A DNA stretch of 32,523 bases from Saccharomonospora iraqiensis subsp. paurometabolica YIM 90007 (GCF_000231035.2 NZ_KI912259.1:122274-154796); one strand, 5' to 3'. Positions 22,363 to 30,269 are shown, counted from the first letter of the stretch. Made by a program: numbers and translations. Notes: generated by a model not told the origin, from the sequence alone.

Positions 22363-23819
22363 GAGGTCTCCTTGGCACCGGCGGCGAGGACATCGGCGAG
22401 CAGCGTCTCGATCTCACCGCGGGTCGTGTTCGGGTTGAGCAGGGTGAGTTTGAGCCACACCGAGCCGTCCAGTTCGGTACGTCCCACCACGGCGGTGCCC
22501 TCCCGCAGCAGCGTGCGTCGCAGCTCCGCGTTGACCCGGTCGACATCGCCGGACTCGGGCAGGTAGCGGAAGAGCACGGTGGTGAGCACCGGGTCCCGGT
22601 ACAGCTCGAACCTGGGTTCGGCCCGGACGGCGTCCGCGGCGTGGTGGGCGAGATCGTGGCACCGGTCGACGAGCGTGCCCAGCTCGTCGCGGCCGAGCGC
22701 GCGGAACGTCACGGCGATCTTCAGCGCGTCGGGGCGACGGGTGGTCCGCAGGGAACGCCCGAGCAGGCTGCGGAATCCGGCGTCCTCGTCATCGGCGGGG
22801 TTGAGGTAGGCCACCCGGCGTTCCATCGGCTCGAAGGTCTCCGCACGCCGCACCAGGAAGGCTCCCGCGGCGACCGGCTGCCAGCCCAGCTTGTGCAGGT
22901 CGAGGGCCACCGAGTCGGCGCGCTCGATCCCGGCCAGCAACGGCGCCAACCGCTCGGAGAACAACGCACCCCCGCCGTAGGCGGCATCCACGTGGAACCA
23001 CAGGTCGTACTCCGCCGCGATGTCCGCGAGCTCCGGCAGCGGGTCGATCACCCCGAGGTCGGTGGTTCCCGCCGTGGCGATCAGCGCGATCGGCAGCTCG
23101 TCGCGGCCGCGCATCTCCTCCAGCAGCGCGCGCAGTGCTTGCGGCGCCATCCGGTGGTGCTCGTCGACCGGGACCCGCACGACGGAGTCCTCGCCCAGTC
23201 CGAGCACACCCGCGCTGCGCGCGACGGAGAAATGCGTCGTCTCCGCACACAGAATCCGCAGCCGCCCCTGCGCCTGCGGCGGGATCCCCGTGACGGTCGG
23301 TGGGACACCGAAAGTTCGGAGCAGGCCGTGTTCCCGGGCCAACAACAGCCCCGTGAGATTGGATTCCGTGCCGCCGGAGGTGATGACCCCGGAGGCGGCG
23401 GCGGGGTCGTAGCCGATCAGGTCGGCGAGGGTCCGCACCACCTCCGACTCGACCCGCGTGCCCGACGGCCCCTGATCCCAGGAATCCAGGGAGGAGTTGA
23501 GGACGGCGGCGACGAGGTCGGCCGCGACGGCGACGGCCAGCGGAGGCGTGTGCAGGTGGGCCACGCACGCCGGATCGGCCGGGTCGGCCGCACCACGGGC
23601 GAAAGCCTGAACCATCTCCGCGAGAGCCGGTTCGACACCCAGGCCCTCCCGCGGCAGCACGTCGGAGGTCGGTGACCCGACGAAGTCGGGGCCACCGGCG
23701 GGAAGTGGTCCGGCGCGGTCCACGGTTCCCTTTTTGAGTGCGTCCACCGCGACGGACAGCAGCGGACGTAGGTGTCCCGGCCCGTCGTCCCCACCCGCGA
23801 GTCGGGTGCTGGTTGTCAT
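22359..23819 (-). CDS. PLP-dependent diamino-acid decarboxylase (DesA/RhbB-like)
   Basis: A 486-aa protein. ATG 23819 is chosen because GGTGAGGA lies directly before it; an in-frame start at 23879 extends it by 20 residues. It is a group II decarboxylase: TSGGTESNLTGLLLA (about 147-161), a substrate-ring His in CAETTHFS (H196), the PLP Asp in WFHVDAAYGGG (D278), and the Schiff-base Lys in LDLHKLGWQP (K310). Relatives decarboxylate lysine (DesA) or 2,4-diaminobutyrate (RhbB). No diaminobutyrate aminotransferase (RhbA) is present, so lysine or ornithine is the likelier substrate. It is the first gene of the siderophore operon, 128 bp downstream of an iron box. Confidence 0.9.
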   Translation of the reverse strand: MTTSTRLAGGDDGPGHLRPLLSVAVDALKKGTVDRAGPLPAGGPDFVGSPTSDVLPREGLGVEPALAEMVQAFARGAADPADPACVAHLHTPPLAVAVAADLVAAVLNSSLDSWDQGPSGTRVESEVVRTLADLIGYDPAAASGVITSGGTESNLTGLLLAREHGLLRTFGVPPTVTGIPPQAQGRLRILCAETTHFSVARSAGVLGLGEDSVVRVPVDEHHRMAPQALRALLEEMRGRDELPIALIATAGTTDLGVIDPLPELADIAAEYDLWFHVDAAYGGGALFSERLAPLLAGIERADSVALDLHKLGWQPVAAGAFLVRRAETFEPMERRVAYLNPADDEDAGFRSLLGRSLRTTRRPDALKIAVTFRALGRDELGTLVDRCHDLAHHAADAVRAEPRFELYRDPVLTTVLFRYLPESGDVDRVNAELRRTLLREGTAVVGRTELDGSVWLKLTLLNPNTTRGEIETLLADVLAAGAKETS

Positions 23820-23946
23820 GTGGTCCTCACCTTTCTGCCCGTGCGGATTGACCGGTGCCGCGAAGCGGCGGGTCGTCACCGGCCCGGGCCCCGCTCTCGG
23901 TCGGTCGCTGCCGCACGAGGTGGTTGGTCACAGTCTTCGACAGAGC

Positions 23947-23965
23947 AAAGGTGAGGCTAACCTAA
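23947..23965 (-). promoter_or_regulatory. DtxR/IdeR/DmdR-type iron box
   Basis: On the reverse strand the 19-mer reads TTAGGTTAGCCTCACCTTT, against the classical consensus TTAGGTTAGGCTAACCTAA; the left half is perfect. It lies 128 bp upstream of the decarboxylase start and should silence the siderophore operon when iron is plentiful. The remainder of the 308-bp gap (23820-24127) has short GC-rich inverted repeats near 24085-24115, possibly a terminator of the TetR remnant, and no gene. Confidence 0.85.
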
Positions 23966-24127
23966 TGCCGATACGTGATCAAGGTGGGGGAGGTTTCCCC
24001 GCTCGGGAGGGTGGTGCACCGTGCCAGAAGAATGCCGGTTTCGCGGTGATCGCCCGGTTCCCCCGAAACCGAGGGGATGGGCCACGGCCCGGTCCGCCCC
24101 ACCGGGCGGGGCTCTGACCGGATTCCG

Positions 24128-24428
24128 TCACGAGCAGAGCGTCGTGACGGATCGCAGCGCGAGGTCGACCGAGGCGTGGAGATCGTCGCGCTCGGCACCG
24201 GCCGCGGCGCGGACGGCGAATCCCTCGCTGAGCACCATCACGTATCGCGCCAGTGCCCGGGTGTCGGCACCGTCCGGGAGATCACCGTCCCGCACCGCTC
24301 GGGACAGCCGCTCCGCCAGTGCGTCCTCGGTCGTAGCCGTGCCGCCAGAAGACTTCGACGGCGCGGTCGAGGATCGCCTCCTCGTCGAATGCGCGAGGCC
24401 GGCCCGCACGTGGCTTGTCCGTGTTCAC
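24128..24428 (-). pseudogene. TetR-family regulator with large internal deletion
   Basis: From GTG 24428 the reverse strand encodes a TetR N-terminus, NTDKPRAGRPRAFDEEAI then LDRAVEVFWRHGYD, which is the usual start of the DNA-binding domain. The reading then breaks. In the next frame the typical C-terminus of the same family follows: TEDALAERLSRAVRDGDLPDG, ALARYVMVLSEGFAVRA and ALRSV, to the stop at 24128. About 100 residues, including the recognition helix, are missing, and the two parts are out of frame. Expected length is near 195 aa. It is divergent from the SDR gene, the classical arrangement, so the SDR has probably lost its repressor. Confidence 0.8.
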
Positions 24429-24549
24429 GGCGGGAGTCCTGCGCACCACGCCGGGTCAACCTGCCTGGCACCGCCACGCCCACCAGAACCGCGCCGAGCT
24501 CGCCCGCAACCTGCGCGACGCCCGGTTCGTCGCCCACGCACGCCCCTGA
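24421..24549 (+). pseudogene. Possible 3' remnant of an unidentified gene
   Basis: A forward frame ending with TGA at 24547-24549 reads AWHRHAHQNRAELARNLRDA followed by RFVAHARP. It looks like the charged C-terminal helix of a real protein rather than a chance frame. It starts inside the TetR remnant and has no ribosome binding site, so it would be a stump left by rearrangement. The family is not recognised and a chance frame cannot be excluded. Confidence 0.3.
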
Positions 24550-24594
24550 TCACGAGCAGCCGACCCGGCATCACATCATCGAGAGGAAAGACCC

Positions 24595-25389
24595 GTGACG
24601 ACACGACCACTCGACGGCAGGACCGCGCTGGTGACCGGGGGATCCCGGGGCGTGGGCGCAGGCATCGTCGCCCGCCTGGCCGCCGACGGCGCGAGGGTCG
24701 CGTTCACCTACGCCCGTTCGGATTCGCAGGCGGACGCCGTCGCGGCCGCGGCCGTCGCGGCGGGAGGCACCGCGCACCCGATCCGTGCCGACAGCATGCA
24801 CGAACAGGACGTCGCCGCCGCCGTCACCCGGACCGTCGAGCGGTTCGGTGGCCTGGACATCCTGGTGAACAACGCCGGCGTCGGCTTCTTCGCCCCGATC
24901 ACCGAACTGCAAATGGACCAGATCGACGCGATGCCGACGGTCAATGTGCGATCCGCCGTCGTCGCGATCCGCGAGGCCCTGCCCCACCTGGGCGAGGGCG
25001 GGCGGAGCATCAACATCGGCAGCATCAACGCCGACCGCACGCCGTTCCCCGACCAGTCGATCTACGCACTGACCAAGGGCGCGCTGGCGAGCCTGACCCG
25101 TGGCCTCGCACGGGAACTGGCGCCGCGCGGGATCACCATCAACAACGTCCAGCCCGGACCGGTCGACACCGACGCCAACCCCGCCGACGGGCCGGTCGCC
25201 CCGGCCATGGCCAGCATCACGGCGACCGAACGCTACGGCACCTCCGCCGAGATCGGCACCTTCGTGTCCTACCTCGCCGGGCCCGACGCCGACTACATCA
25301 CCGGTTCCAGCCTGACATCGACGGCGGCTTCACCGCCTGACGCCCACCGTTGCGGGCCGAAGGGCGCACCGACGCCTCCGCCCGTATAA
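24595..25389 (+). CDS. SDR-family oxidoreductase with C-terminal frameshift
   Basis: A 264-aa reading frame from GTG 24595, preceded by GAGAGGAAAG. Classical short-chain dehydrogenase: NAD(P) motif GGSRGVG (15-21), NNAG (92-95), S143, and YALTK with Y157 and K161. Residues up to YITGSSLT (about 241) follow the family. The expected ending IDGGFTA is then found in the next frame, with a stop at 25338-25340. One base appears to be missing near 25316, so the present frame runs on for 23 unrelated residues to TAA 25389. The active site is intact, but the C-terminus that closes the cofactor pocket and tetramer contacts is altered. It could also be a sequencing error. Confidence 0.85.
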   Translation: MTTRPLDGRTALVTGGSRGVGAGIVARLAADGARVAFTYARSDSQADAVAAAAVAAGGTAHPIRADSMHEQDVAAAVTRTVERFGGLDILVNNAGVGFFAPITELQMDQIDAMPTVNVRSAVVAIREALPHLGEGGRSINIGSINADRTPFPDQSIYALTKGALASLTRGLARELAPRGITINNVQPGPVDTDANPADGPVAPAMASITATERYGTSAEIGTFVSYLAGPDADYITGSSLTSTAASPPDAHRCGPKGAPTPPPV

Positions 25390-25428
25390 CAGGCTCTACT
25401 CCGCCGCCATCGATACTAGGCTGCGGCT

Positions 25429-25974
25429 GTGGCTGACGAGCACGGCGCATGGCGAACGTTCGGCGAGCGGTCTGTCTACGGCAATCGCTGGGTGCGGTTG
25501 GGGCTGGTCGACGTGCAGGCCCCCAACGGGAACCGCTGGGAACATCATGTGGTTCACCTCGCCCGGGTCGCGGTCGCGCTGGTGGTCAACGACCGGGACG
25601 AGGCCCTGATGCTGTGGCGGTACCGCTTCGCCACCGATCAGTGGGGGTACGAGCTGCTCGGTGGTCTGGTTGATGCGGGTGAGGACTCCGCTGCCACTGC
25701 GGCGCGGGAGGCTGCCGAGGAGAGCGGCTGGCGCCCGGTCGGGGAGGGGGAGCACCTCGTGAGCTTCGAGCCGCTGCCGGGGCAGGTGACCGCGCCGCTG
25801 GACATCTACCTGTGGCGCGGTGCCGAGCACCTCGGCGACCCGACCGATACGGAAGAGGTAGGGCGCGTCGAGTGGGTGCCGCTCGCGCGGGTGAACGAGC
25901 TTGCGCGGCGGCAGGAGTTGCTCGGTTCCGGCACGCTGGTTGCGCTGCTCTACTTCCTGAACTCACAGCGGTAG
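25429..25974 (+). CDS. Nudix hydrolase
   Basis: A 181-aa protein. The Nudix box G-x5-E-x7-REUxEExGU is complete: LLGGLVDAGEDSA followed by ATAAREAAEESGW (about 83-108). Flanking sequence (VVNDRDEALMLWRYRFATDQWGYEL before, PLDIYLWRGAEHLG after) is that of the ADP-ribose pyrophosphatase-like subgroup, which cleaves nucleoside diphosphate-X compounds. GTG 25429 has no Shine-Dalgarno sequence. A -10-like GATACT lies 11 bases upstream, so a leaderless transcript is likely. It stands at the start of a same-strand run of accessory genes. Confidence 0.88.
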   Translation: MADEHGAWRTFGERSVYGNRWVRLGLVDVQAPNGNRWEHHVVHLARVAVALVVNDRDEALMLWRYRFATDQWGYELLGGLVDAGEDSAATAAREAAEESGWRPVGEGEHLVSFEPLPGQVTAPLDIYLWRGAEHLGDPTDTEEVGRVEWVPLARVNELARRQELLGSGTLVALLYFLNSQR

Positions 25975-26103
25975 TCCCTGCCCGGTCAGCGGGATCAGGC
26001 CCGCGTTGTCGCGGTTATGTCGTGCGTATGTCGTCGCCGGGTCGTGTCGGTGAGGCCACCGTTCGCCCGATGCTTGACCCGAGTCGGAGTCAGGAGGTGG
26101 CGG

Positions 26104-26436
26104 ATGACGAATACATCGGACGACCTGTACGTTGCCTGGTATCGCTGCGCCATGGATGGGCGCGAGCACGCGGTGACGGACGATGATTTCTCGACCGGCA
26201 TGCGGAACGGGAGCGGCCGATACCGCTCCCTGTGCGGACATCAGGTCACGATGGATACGACACTGGCCGAGCCAGCGCCCGAGTGCGTGCGATGCGGCAC
26301 CATCGTGGTTGCCCACACGAGCGCAGCTTCATCGGAGCACTGCGGCGGACGAAGCACGCCTCCGACGACACGGCGGTTGCGCGCCGCGATCACGGCGTTG
26401 TTCGCTCGGCGTCGGCCCCTGCGGGGTGATCGGTGA
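26104..26436 (+). CDS. Small Cys/His-containing protein of unknown function
   Basis: A 110-aa protein from ATG 26104 with GGAGG seven bases upstream, which decides the start over an earlier in-frame ATG at 26017. The sequence has WYRCAMDGREHAV, SLCGHQV and PECVRCG, with paired Cys residues and a His spaced like a small zinc ribbon. The C-terminus is Arg-rich. Proteins of this look are common near regulators in actinomycete accessory DNA; no function is known to me. Its stop overlaps the next gene start (GTGA). Confidence 0.7.
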   Translation: MTNTSDDLYVAWYRCAMDGREHAVTDDDFSTGMRNGSGRYRSLCGHQVTMDTTLAEPAPECVRCGTIVVAHTSAASSEHCGGRSTPPTTRRLRAAITALFARRRPLRGDR

Positions 26437-26753
26437 TGGGCACGTCGGAGTTGGATCGTGCGGTGCGGGCGCTGGACGAGGCCGTGGAGGCGACGACACG
26501 CCCGCTCATCGAGCCTCACGATGCCGGTGACCCGAACGCGACGACAGCATTGCGACACTTCGGGGCGTTTCTGCTGGACGTGGGATGCGGTGTTGTGAGC
26601 CGCACCGGCATGGAACTGGCCGGACTGGGCGTCGCCGTGCTCTCGACGCAGGAGCGCGCGCACGTGTCGGAGGAAGTCGGGAGCGCCGTGGTTGTCAGTG
26701 ACCTACGGGCGCGTGCGGAGAAACTCGGAGCGGGTGAGGGGAGCGCCCGATGA
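26433..26753 (+). CDS. Small hypothetical protein, second of accessory run
   Basis: A 106-aa protein starting GTG 26433 or ATG 26436. It is mostly helical in appearance (SELDRAVRALDEAVEATTRPL), with no recognised motif and a single mildly hydrophobic stretch (FGAFLLDVGCGVV) too weak for a membrane anchor. It is coupled by 4-base overlaps to both neighbours, so it is probably made with them. Confidence 0.65.
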   Translation: MMGTSELDRAVRALDEAVEATTRPLIEPHDAGDPNATTALRHFGAFLLDVGCGVVSRTGMELAGLGVAVLSTQERAHVSEEVGSAVVVSDLRARAEKLGAGEGSAR

Positions 26754-27142
26754 CTCGGCCATTCGATCCTGCGGGCGTGTACGCGCCGCTCGACGCGGCG
26801 CAGTGGTTGGTGCTGAAGGCTGCGATCGACGGCGATGCCGCTCAGCGGGACGAAGCCCTGAATGCACTGGGCGCGTTGGTTCTCGACGACTGGCTCGGCG
26901 GGGAACCCGCGGAAGATACCGAGTGCAACGCCGCCGAGGCGGAGGCCATGCGTGCGGCTCGCGCGGCGTATCAGGACCGGTCGGTACGACACCGGTGTCA
27001 GTTGGGCGTGAACCTGCTACAGGAGTTGAGCGCTGAACGGGAACCGTATGCCGCGCGCCGGTTGGACACGGTCGGGCGCGTGCTCGCGAGGATCGCCACG
27101 GAGTTTCAGGCCATCGCAGAAGAGCGTCAGGAAGCGAGGTAG
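26750..27142 (+). CDS. Small hypothetical protein, third of accessory run
   Basis: A 130-aa protein from ATG 26750, overlapping the previous stop (ATGA). It is acidic and alpha-helical in character, for example QWLVLKAAIDGDAAQRDEALNALGALVLDDWLGG. No catalytic motif or signal peptide is seen and the family is not recognised. It lies four bases before a GntR-type gene. Confidence 0.65.
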   Translation: MTRPFDPAGVYAPLDAAQWLVLKAAIDGDAAQRDEALNALGALVLDDWLGGEPAEDTECNAAEAEAMRAARAAYQDRSVRHRCQLGVNLLQELSAEREPYAARRLDTVGRVLARIATEFQAIAEERQEAR

Positions 27143-27146
27143 CCAG

Positions 27147-27419
27147 GTGAGTATCGCGACGACGACGCTTGAACGGAGCGGTCCTCCGCCGCGTTTCGTA
27201 CTGGATCTGGCCGGCCCGGAGTATGTGTGGCGGCAGGTTGCTCAGCATCTGGCAGAGCGCATCGCGACGGGCGAGTTCCAACGTCGGCTCCCGAACCGCG
27301 AGATCATCGCGAGCGAGTACGGAGTGTCTGTGCACAGCGTCCGCCGCGCGGTTCGCTACCTCGCTGACCAGGGAGTGGTGACGGCGGTGAATGCACGGGG
27401 TACGTATCTTGATGTGTGA
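27147..27419 (+). CDS. Short GntR-family HTH protein
   Basis: A 90-aa protein from GTG 27147. A GntR winged helix covers about residues 25-88: VWRQVAQHLAERIATGEF, then LPNREIIASEYGVSVHSVRRAVRYLADQGVVTAVNARGTYL. There is no ligand-binding C-terminal domain. Such stand-alone GntR domains are frequent in mobile and accessory regions of actinomycetes, where they regulate their own gene cassette. It is preceded directly by three small genes and followed by an HTH/TPR regulator gene. Confidence 0.85.
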   Translation: MSIATTTLERSGPPPRFVLDLAGPEYVWRQVAQHLAERIATGEFQRRLPNREIIASEYGVSVHSVRRAVRYLADQGVVTAVNARGTYLDV

Positions 27420-27605
27420 GGGGGCCGTGGCGCGTTGGTGCGGACATCGCCCCGGTAGCGGGCCACACGAATACGCCCGTCGATGCATCCCAAGGATGGC
27501 CGGCTTCTGTGGGAAGTCGTTCACCAGCAGCCTCGATACTCTGTGCCAGACTGGAATCACCAGCGGTCACATCCGGCGAATGACACAGACCCACACGAGG
27601 CCGAT

Positions 27606-28856
27606 ATGGGGACGCCAGACCAGCACGGCACGAGGTACCAAACGAAGACGCCGCGTACCGTACTGGACCATCAGATACGCGACGTCCGGCAGGAGACCTT
27701 GCAGGAGTTCGCCGAGTACGCCGAGCGTTTCGCCCGCGACCACGGCGAACCCGGCACGCTGAGCGTGCGGCACCTCGACCGGCTGGTCAACGGACGCGGC
27801 CTGCACGGTAAGCCGCTGGGCAAGCCGCGTCCGGCGACCGCGCGCCTGCTGGAACGGATCTTCGGTATCCCGATCGACGTTCTCCTCGCGCCCTACGTAC
27901 CGGAAAAGGAGCGGGCCCAGGTCGATGGCCACGCTCCGTCCCTTCGGCTGGACGATGCTTACGTCGAGACCTTGCACAGCCGTATCGCCGAGTTGGTTGA
28001 CCTTGACCTCTACCTCGGCGGGGACCATTCCTCCACGATAGCCCTCCAGCTCTTCCGGTCGGTCCACCGCAAGCTCGGAGCCAACCGGTGCGATCCCGCC
28101 CTCGAACGCGACCTCTACGCCGCAGCCGGAGAACTCGGCGAAGTCGCCGGATGGTTGCTCTTCGACGCAGGCAAACACGACCTCGTGCGCCGCATCAACC
28201 ACGAAGCCCTGCACCTGTCGCGCCTGGCCGGTGATCACAGCATGGAATTGCTGACCCTGCAGAACATGTCCATGCATGCCGGTCACCTCGGCCGTCCCAG
28301 CGAAGCTCTTCGTATCGCCCGCATGGTGCTGGAGACGAACACGCTCTCGCCTCGCCTCGAAGCGCTCTTCCGTACCCGTGAAGCCCGCGCGTTGGCCTTG
28401 GGCGGAGCCGGCACCGCAGCCGAACGCACCTTCCGTCAGGCACACTCGCTGTACCAGGATGGCGTGCGCGACGAGGACCCAGCCTGGGCGTGGTGGATCA
28501 ACGATCAGGAGTTGGCCTGGCACGAAGCCGTCATTCAATCCGATTCCGCCGACTGGTGCTCCGCTACTGACACCTTCCATGCCTCTATTGAGGTCATCCC
28601 TAGTCGCGAAGTCCGACGCCGCTACAACCATCTGGCGTCCCTACTCGACGCACAGATTCGGGTGGGCGCATGGCGTGACGTCGACCAGACCATCGAGCGC
28701 GTCCTGCCGTACGTCGACGAGGTCGGCTCAAGCCGCACCGCGACGACGCTGCTCGGGGCACTCGACCAACTCGGGACCGCACGTGCAACTCCCTCGGTCC
28801 GCGAGAGCGCTGCACAGCTTCGGGACTTGTTGACCGAGGCCGGATACAGCCGCTGA
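27606..28856 (+). CDS. HTH/TPR-type regulatory protein
   Basis: A 416-aa protein from ATG 27606, with GAGG six bases upstream; the in-frame start at 27483 has no such site. The N-terminal 100 residues carry an XRE-like HTH segment (GTLSVRHLDRLVNGRGLHGKPLG and ATARLLERIFGIPIDVLL). The remainder is helical repeats of TPR type (AAGELGEVAGWLLFDAGKHD, LLTLQNMSMHAGHLGRPSEALRIARMVLE, RAALALGGAGTAAERTFRQA-like). This architecture resembles actinomycete regulators of the NsdA type. The 186-bp gap before it (27420-27605) shows no gene; it may hold its promoter. Confidence 0.8.
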   Translation: MGTPDQHGTRYQTKTPRTVLDHQIRDVRQETLQEFAEYAERFARDHGEPGTLSVRHLDRLVNGRGLHGKPLGKPRPATARLLERIFGIPIDVLLAPYVPEKERAQVDGHAPSLRLDDAYVETLHSRIAELVDLDLYLGGDHSSTIALQLFRSVHRKLGANRCDPALERDLYAAAGELGEVAGWLLFDAGKHDLVRRINHEALHLSRLAGDHSMELLTLQNMSMHAGHLGRPSEALRIARMVLETNTLSPRLEALFRTREARALALGGAGTAAERTFRQAHSLYQDGVRDEDPAWAWWINDQELAWHEAVIQSDSADWCSATDTFHASIEVIPSREVRRRYNHLASLLDAQIRVGAWRDVDQTIERVLPYVDEVGSSRTATTLLGALDQLGTARATPSVRESAAQLRDLLTEAGYSR

Positions 28857-29018
28857 CCGATACTCACGAAGAACGCGCCCACGCCAAGTAGTCGCGACAA
28901 ACGCAGCCCCTGCCAGACACCCTCGCATCGACCACGGCACCCTCCTCACCGCTTGCGGTGGGGCATGTCGTCGCGTCTCAGGCGAGTGAGCCCGCCTCAA
29001 TCAGCCAGAACCTCCCGG

Positions 29019-29726
29019 TTAGCTGTATGAGGCCATGACGTTGGTGACGCGGGTGTGGAGTCGGGTGGCGGGTGGTTGGTTTCCGGCGGCGGTGTGGGGG
29101 CGATGGTAGTTGTAGTGCACGTTCCACGTGGCTAGGGCTTGTGTGCGGTGTTGTTCGCTGTTCCAGGTGCGGGCGTAGAGGAGTTCTTCGGCCGGGATTC
29201 GGTGGTAGCGCTCGACTTTGCCGTTGTGGCGCGGGGTGTAGGGCGTGATGCGTTGGTGGCGGGCGCCGTGCAGCACTGTGGCGAAGTCGTGGGCGCGGTA
29301 GCAGGAGCCGTTGTCGGTGACGATGCGGTGGATGCGGGTGATGCCGTGACGAGCGAAGAACGCCCGGGCGCGGTGGGTGAAGCCGATTGCGGTGGCCGCC
29401 TTCTCGTCGGGTAGGGCCTCGGTGTAGGCCAGTCGGGAGAACCCGTCGACGGCGGAGTGGAGATAGGTGTAGCCGGTGCGGGTGCCGGTGTTTTTGGTCC
29501 GTTCGGCCAGTCTGGCCTGCTCGCTGCCCTTACCGTGCACGCGCCACCCACCGCCGTCGGGGATCACACCGACCTTCTTGATGTCGAGATGGACCATGTG
29601 GCCGGGCCAGTGGGCGGCGATCCGGCGGGGTGCGCGGTTGGTGGCGCCGGTGGGGTCGAGGAAGCGGCGACGGTTGAGGCCGAGGTGGGCCAGGTGCCGG
29701 CTGACGGTGCGCACTGAGATCGAGAC
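29019..29726 (-). mobile_element. IS481-type transposase, 5'-truncated remnant
   Basis: 235 codons of a DDE integrase-core transposase remain, with the natural stop at 29019. The triad is D48 (HLDIKKVG), D138 (VTDNGSCY) and E172 (NGKVERYH) in the remnant, with 33 residues between the last two as expected. The ending YNYHRPHTAAGNQPPATRL is typical of IS481. The first 85-95 residues (HTH part) are absent: homology stops at VSISVRTVSRHLAHLGLNRR, next to foreign sequence at about 29727. No terminal inverted repeat pair can be found because one end is gone. The 162-bp stretch to its left (28857-29018) contains no recognisable gene. Confidence 0.85.
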
Positions 29727-29729
29727 GTG

Positions 29730-29882
29730 TTCGACGCCAAGGGGAATGTGCGACCCCGCAAGTGGGAGGGCACCTACCAAGGCATTCGTATCCAAGGCTT
29801 CATCCGACCCGGCGTCGACTTCACCGCGGCAACGGTGGAGGACATCGCCACGGCCTACCCTGTACCCGAGCCCGCAGAGTGA
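29730..29882 (+). pseudogene. C-terminal stump of a protein, possibly an EndoU-like toxin domain
   Basis: The forward strand immediately right of the transposase remnant reads 50 codons, FDAKGNVRPRKWEGTYQGIR then IQGFIRPGVDFTAATVEDIATAYPVPEPAE, to TGA 29880-29882. It has no start codon or RBS and is clearly the 3' end of an interrupted gene. The pattern G-I-x-I-x-G...I-x-TAYP recalls the end of bacterial EndoU ribonuclease domains that form the tips of polymorphic toxins. This assignment is tentative. The rest of the gene is not found left of the element. The next gene starts seven bases on and has the look of an immunity protein. Confidence 0.55.
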
Positions 29883-29889
29883 GGACGCC

Positions 29890-30213
29890 ATGACCGAGAT
29901 CCGCTTTGGCCGCGACCAGCACGGCGCCGTCACCGTGCTCGTTCCCGACGGGTACGAGCCGATCGATGAGCTCCTCAGTGACGACGTCACCGACGACCGC
30001 GAGATGCTCGCCGAGATCCTCGATCACGCTCGCAACCCCGACCAGGAGGAATGGGGAACCGGCGGGAACGCCTGCTGGGTCAGCATCACGCCAGACGCCG
30101 TGACCGTCGACAACGAGTACAGCGGCCAGACCACCACGCTTGACCACGCCGAGTTCATCGAGATCGTCGAGGCATACCGCCGTGAACTCGACGCCACCGA
30201 GGCTGATCGCTGA
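29890..30213 (+). CDS. Small acidic protein, candidate immunity protein
   Basis: A 107-aa protein from ATG 29890 with GAGG upstream. It is strongly acidic (DELLSDDVTDDREMLAEILDHA) and ends with WVSITPDAVTVDNEYSGQ, then TTTLDHAEFIEIVEAYRREL. This mix of a beta sheet and a C-terminal helix is common among small immunity proteins. Its seven-base distance from the truncated upstream gene indicates a former operon. No family name can be assigned. If the upstream gene was a toxin, this would be an orphaned immunity gene still able to protect. Confidence 0.7.
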   Translation: MTEIRFGRDQHGAVTVLVPDGYEPIDELLSDDVTDDREMLAEILDHARNPDQEEWGTGGNACWVSITPDAVTVDNEYSGQTTTLDHAEFIEIVEAYRRELDATEADR

Positions 30214-30269
30214 GTCGGCCAAGCGCTCTGCCGTCCATCCCGCCCGCCGACGCGGCCCCCGCCGCCCGC

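Noticed and set aside
24021-25340. 439-aa forward ORF ending in DIDGGFTA
   Set aside because: Most of it is an out-of-frame shadow. Only the last residues are meaningful, as the displaced C-terminus of the SDR gene.
27567-28631. 354-aa reverse ORF opposite the HTH/TPR regulator
   Set aside because: No recognisable domain and no RBS. The forward protein has clear HTH and repeat structure.
28857-29018. Search for the missing 5' part of the toxin-like gene left of the transposase
   Set aside because: No frame in this stretch resembles it. The rest of the gene was probably lost with the end of the element.
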